Shown here one piece after another: positions 7,313 through 14,636 of a stretch of DNA of 17,829 nt. The number at the start of each line of letters is the position of its first letter. Positions within the stretch are counted from its first letter, which is position 1. The translations under genes and the position numbers were made by a program. The notes beneath the pieces were generated by a model that worked only from the letters and a program-made list of their open reading frames with translations, was not told the DNA's origin and did not search any database. Source of the stretch: an uncultured Oscillospiraceae bacterium (GTDB taxonomy: Bacteria > Bacillota > Clostridia > Oscillospirales > Oscillospiraceae); NCBI GenBank assembly GCA_948616425.1, contig CAPGBJ010000044.1, positions 1 through 17,829 of the forward strand. The letters run 5' to 3'.

Positions 7313-7333
7313 CGTTCTTAGTAGGTGGACAGG
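7304..7333 (-). promoter_or_regulatory. Hairpin coupling translation of the two B12 genes
   Basis: A perfect 10-bp inverted repeat (7304-7313 with 7324-7333, arms CCTGTCCACC and GGTGGACAGG) with a 10-base loop. In the mRNA the stop TAA of the DUF4430 gene lies in the loop and the GTG start of the S component lies in the 3' arm. A ribosome finishing the first gene would open the stem and expose the second start. The role is inferred from this layout. Confidence 0.6.
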
Positions 7334-7710
7334 GTCAGCTCAAAGTGGTCGCCGTCCGCAATAGGGGTGGAATCTGCTCCGGTGTCCACTTGATCCCCCC
7401 CTTTGGTAATACACCACCACTGGTGTAAACTATCCTGGGCGGTCTCACCGTCCACTGCGGTGATGAACAGACCATAGGGCCCTTGCTCCCCCTCCACCAG
7501 CTTTTCGGCCAGCAGAAGTTCACCCAAATATTCCGCATCGGTGTGATAGGTAAACTCTTTGGAGCTGGCGTCGGCGTGGACTACCGCCACCGCCACTGTC
7601 TTGGCCCCCTCCTGGGGCTGGGGCCTGGTAAAATACCAGATGCCCAGCATCAGGGCTGCAACCACCGCCAAAGCAGCTACAGCAAATAGCGTTTTTTTGT
7701 TTCCTTTCAT
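7318..7710 (-). CDS. Membrane-anchored DUF4430 (transcobalamin-like) protein
   Basis: The product has 130 residues. Residues 5-27 form one hydrophobic segment after a Lys-rich start, and no lipobox Cys is seen, so it is probably an N-terminal anchor with the rest outside the membrane. Residues 36-130 match the DUF4430 pattern: GELLLAEKLVEG, GPYGLFITAVDGETA, then SLHQWWCITKGG and PIADGDHFELTL. DUF4430 resembles the C-terminal domain of transcobalamin and intrinsic factor. The start at 7710 has GAGGAGG before it; a longer frame to 7815 only reads the riboswitch. With the riboswitch upstream and the S component downstream, a cobamide-capture role is a reasonable inference. The final residues LSTY are encoded by one arm and the loop of the coupling hairpin. 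Confidence 0.82.
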   Translation of the reverse strand: MKGNKKTLFAVAALAVVAALMLGIWYFTRPQPQEGAKTVAVAVVHADASSKEFTYHTDAEYLGELLLAEKLVEGEQGPYGLFITAVDGETAQDSLHQWWCITKGGDQVDTGADSTPIADGDHFELTLSTY

Positions 7711-7748
7711 AATAACCTCCTCGCTGTCTCTCGCAGCGTCAGTATATC

Positions 7749-7897
7749 CCCAGGCAGGTCTTCTGACTTGAGCTTCAACGCCCGGCTGCGCCTTCCCAGT
7801 CTCCCAGTGGCACATGACAGCCCGGCTCCCCTCTCACAGCGGCGGGACCGTGTATTTCTTCCCTATTCTCCCGGATTTTTCCATCCAGGCACCTGGG
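7749..7897 (-). promoter_or_regulatory. Cobalamin riboswitch
   Basis: On the minus strand the closing stem CCCAGG (7892-7897) pairs with CCTGGG (7749-7754). Conserved blocks in order are GGTGCC near the 5' side, AATAGGGAA, GCCGCTGTGA with GGGAGC, CCACTGG, GGGAAGG, and AAGTCAGAAGACCTGCC (B12 box). It begins at the predicted transcription start and ends about 40 bases before the ATG. No T-run terminator is evident after it, so control of ribosome access is more likely. Confidence 0.95.
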
Positions 7898-7904
7898 CGC
7901 AGTG

Positions 7905-7933
7905 ATTATACCACACCTCCAGCAAAAAGCCAA
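7905..7933 (-). promoter_or_regulatory. Promoter of the B12 operon
   Basis: On the minus strand: -35 TTGGCT (7928-7933), a 17-base spacer, and -10 TATAAT (7905-7910) with the extended TGG before it. The start near 7898 places the riboswitch at the very 5' end of the mRNA. Confidence 0.85.
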
Positions 7934-7997
7934 CTGGACTTTTCCCAGATTTTGCGCTAAACTGGGATTGACTCTAAACTTGCCAAGGAGAACAGCT

Positions 7998-10148
7998 ATG
8001 GATACCATCATTCAGACCCTGGCCCAAGAACTGGGCCGCACCGAAGAACATATACAAAATGTGGTAAATCTTATCGACGAGGGGGCCACCATCCCTTTCA
8101 TCGCCCGCTACCGCAAGGAGCTCCACGGCTCTATGGACGACCAGCTGCTTCGGGAACTGGCCGACCGTTTGCAGTACCTGCGGAACCTGGACACCCGGAA
8201 GGGAGAGGTCAAGACCTCCATTGAGAACCAGGGTAAGCTCACCGAGGAACTGTCCGCCGCCATCGACGGTGCCGCCACCCTGGCCGAGGTAGAGGACCTG
8301 TACCGCCCCTATAAACAGAAGCGGCGCACCCGGGCCACCATCGCCCGGGAAAAGGGGTTGGAGCCCCTGGCTGCCCTGGCCTTTGCCTATGGCCCCAGCG
8401 TCAATATGGAGCAGGCCGCCATGGACTACATCGACCCGGAAAAAGGGGTTGCAACGGCGGAGGAGGCCCTCCAGGGGGCTAACGACATTATTGCCGAGCT
8501 CATCTCCGACGACGCCGATATTCGCAAGGAATTGCGCCAGCTCTATCTGCGCCGGGCCATGCTGGTGTCCAAGGCGGCAGACAAGGAGCCGGAGGACACC
8601 GTCTACCGCCTCTACTACGACTTTAAGCAGCCGGTGAGCCGGGTCCAGGGTTACCAGGTTCTGGCCGTCAACCGAGGGGAGCGGGAGGAGGTCCTAAAGG
8701 TATCGGTGGAGCTGGACCCGGAGACCGCCCACATCGCCGTCCGCCGGATGGTGGTGCCCAACCGGGCCGCTATGGACTTTGTCCGGGCGGCGGCGGACGA
8801 CGCCTATGACCGCCTTATTCAGCCCTCCATGGAGCGGGAGATTCGCAATGCCCTCACCGACCGGGCCAACGAGGGGGCCATCCACATGTTCGCCCTCAAC
8901 CTCAAGCCTCTGCTGATGCAGCCCCCTGTAAAAGGCAAGGTCACCATGGGACTGGACCCTGGCTACCGCATGGGGTGCAAGGTGGCGGTGGTGGACGGCA
9001 CCGGCAAGGTCCTGGACACCGCGGTGGTCTACCCAACCCACGGGGCACGTCAGAAAGAGGAGTGCATCACCAAACTGTCCGGGATGGTTCGGAAACACGG
9101 GGTAGAACACATCGCCATCGGCAACGGTACCGCCAGCCGAGAGACAGAACAGATGGCGGTAGAGCTCATCAAAAAACTGGGCGGCGGCGTCAGCTATATG
9201 ATCGTCAGCGAGGCGGGGGCCTCGGTCTATTCCGCCTCTAAGCTGGCCGCCGAGGAGTTCCCCCAGTTCGATGTGAACCTGAGAAGCGCCGTGTCCATCG
9301 CCCGGCGCCTCCAGGACCCCCTGGCTGAACTGGTAAAGATCGACCCCAAGGCCATTGGGGTAGGCCAGTACCAGCACGATATGCCCCAGGCCCGACTGGG
9401 CGAGACACTGGACGGAGTGGTAGAGGACTGCGTCAACGCCGTGGGGGTGGACGCCAACACCGCATCCCCCTCCCTGCTCCAGAGGGTATCGGGCCTCACC
9501 GCCGCCACCGCCAAGAATTTGGTCAAATACCGGGAGGAGAACGGGGTATTCACCACCCGGAAACAGCTCTTAAAGGTGCCCAAACTGGGGCCCAAGGCCT
9601 TCGAGCAGTGCGCCGGCTTTCTCCGAGTGCCCGAGAGCAAATCCGTGCTGGACAACACCGGCGTCCACCCGGAGAGCTATGCCGCGGCAGAAAAGCTGCT
9701 GGCCGCCTGCGGTCTCACCCTGGAAGACGTAAAGGCAGGGAACATCACACAGCTGAAATCTCAGGCGGAGTCCATTGGCTATGAGGCCCTGTCTGAGACC
9801 TGTGGGGCTGGCGCCCCCACCTTGGCCGACATCGTCAAAGAGCTGTCCAAGCCGGGCCGAGACCCCCGGGACGAGCTGCCACCCCCCATCCTGCGCACCG
9901 ATGTGATGGAGGCCAAGGACCTAAAGGCTGGCATGGAACTTCAGGGCACTGTCCGCAATGTGATTGACTTCGGTGTGTTTGTGGATATTGGTGTCCATCA
10001 GGACGGACTGGTCCACATCTCTAAGCTGCCCTGCCGGGTAAAACACCCCTCTGAACTGCTCCGTGTGGGAGATGTGGTCACCGTTTGGGTGGTGGAAGTG
10101 GACGAGAAAAAGAAGCGAATCTCGCTGACCATGAAGAAACCTGAGTAA
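7998..10148 (+). CDS. tex: Tex family S1 RNA-binding transcription accessory protein
   Basis: Tex is a conserved cytoplasmic nucleic-acid-binding protein linked to transcription and RNA handling; its exact job is not settled. The 716-residue product has full length. The N-terminal helical region includes DEGATIPFIARYRKE at about 25-40 and EDLYRPYKQKRRT further on. A RuvC/YqgF-like domain starts near residue 315 (MGLDPGYRMGCK). A helix-hairpin-helix pair lies at about 490-545 (VSGLTAATAKNLVKYREENG, VPKLGPKAFEQCAGFLRV), and an S1 domain at 641-712 (GTVRNVIDFGVFVDIGVHQDGLVHIS). The start at 7998 has AAGGAG (7985-7990) seven bases upstream; a longer frame to 7902 only reads the divergent riboswitch promoter. 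No clear terminator follows it, and the dipeptidase gene starts 94 bases later, so read-through is possible. Confidence 0.96.
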   Translation: MDTIIQTLAQELGRTEEHIQNVVNLIDEGATIPFIARYRKELHGSMDDQLLRELADRLQYLRNLDTRKGEVKTSIENQGKLTEELSAAIDGAATLAEVEDLYRPYKQKRRTRATIAREKGLEPLAALAFAYGPSVNMEQAAMDYIDPEKGVATAEEALQGANDIIAELISDDADIRKELRQLYLRRAMLVSKAADKEPEDTVYRLYYDFKQPVSRVQGYQVLAVNRGEREEVLKVSVELDPETAHIAVRRMVVPNRAAMDFVRAAADDAYDRLIQPSMEREIRNALTDRANEGAIHMFALNLKPLLMQPPVKGKVTMGLDPGYRMGCKVAVVDGTGKVLDTAVVYPTHGARQKEECITKLSGMVRKHGVEHIAIGNGTASRETEQMAVELIKKLGGGVSYMIVSEAGASVYSASKLAAEEFPQFDVNLRSAVSIARRLQDPLAELVKIDPKAIGVGQYQHDMPQARLGETLDGVVEDCVNAVGVDANTASPSLLQRVSGLTAATAKNLVKYREENGVFTTRKQLLKVPKLGPKAFEQCAGFLRVPESKSVLDNTGVHPESYAAAEKLLAACGLTLEDVKAGNITQLKSQAESIGYEALSETCGAGAPTLADIVKELSKPGRDPRDELPPPILRTDVMEAKDLKAGMELQGTVRNVIDFGVFVDIGVHQDGLVHISKLPCRVKHPSELLRVGDVVTVWVVEVDEKKKRISLTMKKPE

Positions 10149-10242
10149 AATTTCATTTTCACATTCATATACTTCTGTAGGGACAGCCCGCGGCCTCCCA
10201 CCTCAAAATGCCCCCACAGCGCACATAAGAAAGGAGATTCTT

Positions 10243-11262
10243 ATGCTTCCCCACGCCCTCATTGACCTGCACTGCGACACCCTTACCGCCCTCACACCGG
10301 AGGACTACCATCTCTTCACCACCCTTAGCGACTCGTCGGAAAGGCAAGCCGCCATTGCGTCCATAGCGGACCGGATTCAGAATATGGATACCCTGGACCT
10401 CCCCGATTGTCACTTCTCGCTCTCCGCCATCCCCCAGGCGGTCCACTGGTGCCAGTGCTGCGCCATCTTCATCCCGGACGAACTGAAGGGGGAGGAGGCC
10501 ATTACTTACTACAACCTCCACCAGCGCAGTTTCCACCGACAGATGGAGGCGCTGTCGGACAAGGTGGCCCCCTGCCGCACAGCGGCAGATATTGAGGCCG
10601 CCTGGTCGGCGGGCAAAGCGGCGGCCATCCTCACCGTAGAGAACGGAGCCGCTCTGTCGGGTCAGCTAAACCGAATTGAAACTCTGGCCCGGGACGGAGT
10701 GCGGATGGTCACCCTCACCTGGAACGGAGAAAACGAAATCGGTTCCGGCAACACCACCGGCCGCGGCCTATCCCCCTTTGGGAAGGATGCCGTCCGGGCG
10801 CTGGAGCGGGCGGGTATCCTGGTAGACGTCTCTCATCTGAACGACCAGGGATTCGCCGATCTGCTGGAGGTAGCAGATCGGCCCTTTGTGGCCAGCCATT
10901 CCAACGCCCGGACCCCGTGCGCACACCGGCGCAACCTCACTGACGAGCAGATCAGGGAGATGGCGGCCCGGGGCTGCCTCATCGGCTTGAATTACTACAG
11001 CGCGTTTCTCCGTGCAGACGGACAGCCCGCCGACCTGGACAACCTGTTCTGCCACATAGAGCACTTCTTGGCCTTGGGTGCGGAACACTGCCTGGCTCTG
11101 GGTTCCGACGCAGACGGCGCCGATCTCCCCCGCTCCCTGAACAATCCGAAGCATTTTGCAGGGCTGTTTCAATATTTTTTGGACCGCGGCCTCTCCCCTG
11201 CCCAATCTGAGGGGATTTTGTGGAAAAACGCCCTGAACTTTTTCCAAAAACATCTTCACTAG
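10243..11262 (+). CDS. Membrane dipeptidase, M19 family
   Basis: The product has 339 residues and matches the zinc-dependent M19 (renal dipeptidase) family, which cleaves dipeptides, including those with a D residue at the C side. Metal-site residues by family comparison are H10 and D12 in LIDLHCDTL, E133 in TVENGAAL, H198 in DVSHLND and H219 in ASHSNAR, with D289 in LGSDADG. There is no signal peptide, so it is probably cytoplasmic despite the family name. AAAGGAG is at good spacing before ATG 10243. The stop TAG (11260-11262) is formed by the first three bases of a dispersed repeat, so the original C-terminus may have differed slightly. It may be transcribed with tex. Confidence 0.92.
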   Translation: MLPHALIDLHCDTLTALTPEDYHLFTTLSDSSERQAAIASIADRIQNMDTLDLPDCHFSLSAIPQAVHWCQCCAIFIPDELKGEEAITYYNLHQRSFHRQMEALSDKVAPCRTAADIEAAWSAGKAAAILTVENGAALSGQLNRIETLARDGVRMVTLTWNGENEIGSGNTTGRGLSPFGKDAVRALERAGILVDVSHLNDQGFADLLEVADRPFVASHSNARTPCAHRRNLTDEQIREMAARGCLIGLNYYSAFLRADGQPADLDNLFCHIEHFLALGAEHCLALGSDADGADLPRSLNNPKHFAGLFQYFLDRGLSPAQSEGILWKNALNFFQKHLH

Positions 11263-11424
11263 GCGCTGTCTGAAAAATGGAACTATGCACAGCGGCGAGG
11301 GATTTTTCTGCCGGACAAGCACAATTTTCCCAGGAATACTGAATGTATTGCAAGAAAAATTGGGGCAGCATGGCGGACAAAGACCCGCCTCTTGGACCTA
11401 TTGGCATTTTTCAAGCAAGCCCTA
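11260..11424 (+). repeat. Fold-back MITE-like repeat, copy A
   Basis: A 165-bp element starting TAGGCGCTGTCTGAAAAATGG and ending CATTTTTCAAGCAAGCCCTA (last 20 bases), so its ends are imperfect inverted repeats bounded by TA. It shares TGAAAAATGGAACTATGC and CAAGAAAAATTGGGGCAG with copy B at 15559-15724. It lies between the dipeptidase and the promoter of the zinc-ribbon gene. No transposase is encoded. Confidence 0.85.
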
Positions 11425-11436
11425 GGCAAAAGCATC

Positions 11437-11465
11437 TTGCGGCAAGCCGCTTTCTCTGTTATAAT
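11437..11465 (+). promoter_or_regulatory. Promoter of the zinc-ribbon gene
   Basis: -35 TTGCGG (11437-11442), a 17-base spacer, and -10 TATAAT (11460-11465) with extended TGT before it. It starts just 13 bases after repeat copy A. Confidence 0.8.
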
Positions 11466-11525
11466 GAAGAAAACGCATCGAAATACGCGGCTGTCTTTTG
11501 CACCGTACATAAAAGGAGTATCACT

Positions 11526-11810
11526 ATGTCAAAACGCTGCCCGGAATGTCACCGTGTCAACGAGGACGTACGGATTTTCTGTACTTACTGCGGCGCCGCA
11601 CTGGATGCAAACCTTCGTCTCATTCAGGGGCTGGAACGGCAGGCAGAGGACCTCTCTAAAAACCAGCCAACCCCTAGCACTCGCCGTGGCGACGTCAATT
11701 TCTACGGCTCCCACAGCACACCCAAGAAGAAAAAAAAGAGTATCGCGCCCTGGATTATTCTGGGCCTGCTGCTGCTCGCGGCAGCCGCATGGTTTTTCTT
11801 AAAGAAATAA
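11526..11810 (+). CDS. Tail-anchored zinc-ribbon protein, unknown role
   Basis: This 94-residue protein has an N-terminal zinc ribbon with C5-P-E-C8 and C19-T-Y-C22, a polar middle (30-65), a Lys run at 67-71 and one hydrophobic segment at about 73-91 ending FFLKK. The layout suggests a cytoplasmic zinc ribbon held at the membrane by its C-terminus. AAAGGAG lies before ATG 11526; a longer frame to 11343 reads the repeat element. It has its own promoter and terminator, so it is a single-gene unit. Such ribbon-plus-anchor proteins are common in Clostridia without a known role. Confidence 0.82.
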   Translation: MSKRCPECHRVNEDVRIFCTYCGAALDANLRLIQGLERQAEDLSKNQPTPSTRRGDVNFYGSHSTPKKKKKSIAPWIILGLLLLAAAAWFFLKK

Positions 11811-11815
11811 CAAAC

Positions 11816-11856
11816 TCAGGCTGGAAAGGATTGATTCTCTCCAGCCTGAACTTTTT
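11816..11856 (+). terminator. Terminator after the zinc-ribbon gene
   Basis: Ten-base arms TCAGGCTGGA (11816-11825) and TCCAGCCTGA (11840-11849), followed by ACTTTTT. Confidence 0.88.
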
Positions 11857-11865
11857 CGGGCACTC

Positions 11866-11894
11866 TTGCGCCGCCGCTCGCCGCGTGATATAAT
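11866..11894 (+). promoter_or_regulatory. Promoter of the DUF4230 gene
   Basis: -35 TTGCGC (11866-11871), a 17-base spacer, and -10 TATAAT (11889-11894) with extended TGA before it. It is very like the zinc-ribbon gene promoter in form. Confidence 0.8.
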
Positions 11895-11957
11895 TCCCCA
11901 TGCGACACAATATATGAAAATCAGCCACTCATTTTTATATCGCAAGGGGGTCTGGCC

Positions 11958-12692
11958 ATGAGCAAACTGGAGACAAAACCGCCGCTCTGGACAAGACGGT
12001 GGTTTCCATGGGCCATTGTTATTCTGCTTGTCCTTGTCACCGGTCTTTTGGTGCGGTCGGTGCTGTCCGCCCGAAGTCAGCAGACTGAACTAGAAAAGGA
12101 ACTGGACTTACAGCGGGCCGCAATTGAGGCCCTTCGGGCAGACGCCAAGAAAAATGAAGAGGACCGCCTGATTCAGGAGGCCGAACCTGTTATTACCAAC
12201 AGCACCGTCAGTGACCAGCTCAACGCTCTTCAAGAATTGGTCACCACAGAGTACATCTACACCAACGCAGGAAAGTATGAAAATCAGAATCAAATTTATA
12301 TCATTGGCCAGGGAATCAACATCCCTTTCACCGGAAAACGATTTATCGTGGCCTATGACGGACGTATCAAGGTAGGCATAGACATAAGCAAAGCCAAAAT
12401 TGATGTAGATGAGGCCGACCATACTGTCACCGTTCTCCTGCCCAACAGCCAAATTATCTCCCATGAGACCTTTGAGGATACGCTCGTTGTCTTGGATGAG
12501 ACCAACAATGTGTTTAATCCCATCTCCATTGAAAACTACACCGAGTTTGTCAGCGGACAGAAGGCCGATATGGAACAAAAAGCCATTGACCGGGGCGTTC
12601 TCACCAACGCCGACCAGGAGGCGAGGGCGGTGGTCCACACCTTCCTTTCCCTGCTTCCAGGGATGGACAACTATAAACTGGTTGTGAAATAA
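11958..12692 (+). CDS. DUF4230 domain membrane-anchored protein
   Basis: The product has 244 residues. Residues 16-34 form one membrane segment after a basic start, residues 40-72 are charged and probably coiled coil, and residues 82-240 match the DUF4230 pattern: LNALQELVTTEYIYTNAGKYE, then FTGKRFIVAYDGRIKVGIDI, then VTVLLPNSQIISHETFEDTL and NVFNPISIENY. The bulk is probably outside the membrane. The function of the family is not established. AAGGGGG lies before ATG 11958. It is a single-gene unit with its own promoter and a shared convergent terminator. Confidence 0.88.
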   Translation: MSKLETKPPLWTRRWFPWAIVILLVLVTGLLVRSVLSARSQQTELEKELDLQRAAIEALRADAKKNEEDRLIQEAEPVITNSTVSDQLNALQELVTTEYIYTNAGKYENQNQIYIIGQGINIPFTGKRFIVAYDGRIKVGIDISKAKIDVDEADHTVTVLLPNSQIISHETFEDTLVVLDETNNVFNPISIENYTEFVSGQKADMEQKAIDRGVLTNADQEARAVVHTFLSLLPGMDNYKLVVK

Positions 12693-12697
12693 ATGGA

Positions 12698-12740
12698 AAA
12701 ATCTCCCGCCCTTCTCTTGACAAGAAGGGCGGGAGATTTT
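12698..12740. terminator. Two-way terminator between DUF4230 gene and cysS
   Basis: An 18-bp perfect stem (12698-12715 with 12723-12740) with a 7-base loop, A-rich on one side and T-rich on the other, so it can end transcripts from both convergent genes. Confidence 0.93.
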
Positions 12741-12751
12741 CCTTATTTTCT

Positions 12752-14200
12752 CTATATTCTCTTCCAGTTTGCCCCGCCGGGCACATCGATCACTTCGATC
12801 CCCTGCCGTTTGAGTTCCTCTCGGATACGGTCGGCCTCGGCAAAATTCTTGGACTTCTTTGCCTCGTAGCGGGCCAAAACCTGGGCATCCACGGCGGGGT
12901 CCCCCTCGCCAGTGATGGCGTAACCGCCTTGGGAGGCGGTTTTCTGCTTTTTCTGCTCCTCCCGAACTTTTGCGGCCTTGTCCAGCAGCGACAGGGACAG
13001 CACCTGGTCAAAACTATCCAAAACAGCCAGCCGGGTAGCGCCGTTGGTCTTCGCCTTAAGGGCATCATACAGGGCGGTGACACCCAGGGCGGTGTTCAAG
13101 TCGTTGCCCACCTGGGCACGGAATTTCTCCTGGTACTCCGTCAAAACCCTCTCATCCACCGGACCATCTGCCGGGTCCTGGGCGGCGATTTTGGCGATGA
13201 GCTTTTGAAAGGCCACTGCGGCATTGTCCAGGTTCTCCCAGGAGAAGACCAGCCCCTTCCGGTAGTGGCTCTGGAGGCAGAAGAAGCGGTAGACAATGGG
13301 ATCGTAGCCCTTCTCCTCCAGCAGAGAGACCGTGAGGAACTCCCCCTTGGACTTGGACATCTTGCTGTTGTCGGCGGTGACCAGGTGGTGGACATGGAAC
13401 CACTGTCTGCACCAGGGGTGGCCGATGTAGCTCTCTGACTGAGCAATCTCGTTGGTATGGTGGGGAAAAGCGTTGTCGATGCCGCCGCAGTGGAGGTCCA
13501 GATACTCACCGTTATACTTTAGGGAGATTCCGGAGCACTCGATGTGCCAGCCGGGGTACCCCACTCCCCAGGGAGAGTCCCACTTCAGGGCCTGGTCCTC
13601 AAACTTGCTCTTGGTGAACCAGAGAACGAAATCATTCCTGTTGCGTTTGTTCTGGTCCTCCTCCACCCCCTCTCGGACCCCCACAGCCAAGTCCTCCTCG
13701 TCGTGAGAATGGAAGACGTAGTACCGCTCCAGCTTGGAGGTGTCAAAGTACACGTTGCCTCCGGCCACGTAGGCATAACCTCTGTCTATCAGCCCAGACA
13801 CCAAGGTAATAAACTCGTCAACAAGGCCGGTGGCAGGCTGGACCACATCGGGGGTCTTGATGTTCAGCTTACGGCAGTCGTCGAAGAAGGCGTCGGTGTA
13901 GTACTGGGCGATCTCCATCACGGTCTTGTGCTCCCGTTTGGCTCCCTTAAGCATCTTGTCCTCACCGGTGTCGGCGTCGCTGGACAGGTGGCCCACATCG
14001 GTAATATTCATCACCCGGTTCACACTGTAGCCGTCATAGCGCAGGAATTTCTCCAACACGTCCTCCATGATGTAGGAGCGCAGGTTGCCGATGTGGGCGA
14101 AGTGATATACTGTGGGCCCGCAGGTGTACATCTCCACATGACCGGGGGTATGGGTGGTAAATACTTCCCTCTTGTGGGTAGCAGAATTATATAGATACAT
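12752..14200 (-). CDS. cysS: Cysteinyl-tRNA synthetase
   Basis: CysS charges tRNA-Cys with cysteine. The 482-residue product has the class I motifs HIGN (36-39) and KMSKS (280-284). Zinc ligands by family comparison are C27 in YTCGPTVYHFAHIGN, C222 in GWHIECSG, and H247 and E251 in FPHHTNEIAQSE. The C-terminal part has the usual helical domain and ends in a basic region (ADRIREELKRQGIEVIDVPGG). AAGGAGGAG precedes ATG 14200; a longer frame to 14257 overlaps the VOC gene and has no better site. It is the last gene of the T-box operon, so its supply follows uncharged tRNA-Cys. Confidence 0.97.
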   Translation of the reverse strand: MYLYNSATHKREVFTTHTPGHVEMYTCGPTVYHFAHIGNLRSYIMEDVLEKFLRYDGYSVNRVMNITDVGHLSSDADTGEDKMLKGAKREHKTVMEIAQYYTDAFFDDCRKLNIKTPDVVQPATGLVDEFITLVSGLIDRGYAYVAGGNVYFDTSKLERYYVFHSHDEEDLAVGVREGVEEDQNKRNRNDFVLWFTKSKFEDQALKWDSPWGVGYPGWHIECSGISLKYNGEYLDLHCGGIDNAFPHHTNEIAQSESYIGHPWCRQWFHVHHLVTADNSKMSKSKGEFLTVSLLEEKGYDPIVYRFFCLQSHYRKGLVFSWENLDNAAVAFQKLIAKIAAQDPADGPVDERVLTEYQEKFRAQVGNDLNTALGVTALYDALKAKTNGATRLAVLDSFDQVLSLSLLDKAAKVREEQKKQKTASQGGYAITGEGDPAVDAQVLARYEAKKSKNFAEADRIREELKRQGIEVIDVPGGANWKRI

Positions 14201-14219
14201 GACTGACTCCTCCTTGTTT

Positions 14220-14600
14220 TCACTCGTGCAATTCCAGGGGCAGACCGTCCGGGTCATGGAAAAAGGTAAAGCGGCGCTGGGTATAGGTATCCAGGCGGAT
14301 GGGCTCGCAGGGAATCCCCTGCTCCTCTAACTCCTTCACCGCCTGCTCCACGTCGTCCACCCGGAAAGCCAGATGGCGCAGTCCCTGGGCCTCCGGATGA
14401 TCGGGCCGGGCCGGGGCGCCGGGAATGGCGAAAATCTCCAGTTCGCCGTCCCCAAATTGCAGATCCAGCTTCCAGTCCCCCCGCTCCTCCCGGTAGTTCT
14501 CCCGGAGTATAGGCAGGCCCAGCTTCTCCACATAGAACGCTTTGGCCCTCTCATAGTCGGACACAATAATAGCCACATGATGCATCCTATGAAACAACAT
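14220..14600 (-). CDS. VOC-family (glyoxalase-like) protein
   Basis: This 126-residue protein has one vicinal-oxygen-chelate module pair. The likely metal ligands are H8 in HHVAIIVSD, E55 in GELEIF, H76 in LRHLAFRVDD and E123 in DPDGLPLELHE. It resembles lactoylglutathione-lyase-like proteins of the YaeR/GloA2 group; the substrate is unknown. AAGGAGGAG lies before ATG 14600, which is preferred over a Met nine codons upstream. It sits between cysE and cysS, 19 bases before cysS starts, so it is co-expressed with cysteine synthesis. Confidence 0.88.
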   Translation of the reverse strand: MLFHRMHHVAIIVSDYERAKAFYVEKLGLPILRENYREERGDWKLDLQFGDGELEIFAIPGAPARPDHPEAQGLRHLAFRVDDVEQAVKELEEQGIPCEPIRLDTYTQRRFTFFHDPDGLPLELHE

Positions 14601-14636
14601 CTCTTCTCCTCCTTGTATGCTAGCCACTGTCTGTCT

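Noticed and set aside
7952..7980. TTGCGC-17-TAAACT as a promoter of tex
   Set aside because: The start would fall inside the tex ribosome site (7985-7990), leaving no usable leader. The true tex promoter was not found.
8694..9377. Minus-strand 227-codon ORF opposite tex
   Set aside because: It is a shadow frame in a GC-rich gene; the plus frame shows all Tex domains without interruption.
11283..11510. Minus-strand ORF of 75 codons over copy A
   Set aside because: It is formed by the repeat and its flank, has no ribosome site, and opposes the zinc-ribbon promoter.
12108..12638. Minus-strand 176-codon ORF opposite the DUF4230 gene
   Set aside because: It is a shadow of the recognised DUF4230 frame and has no family features or ribosome site.
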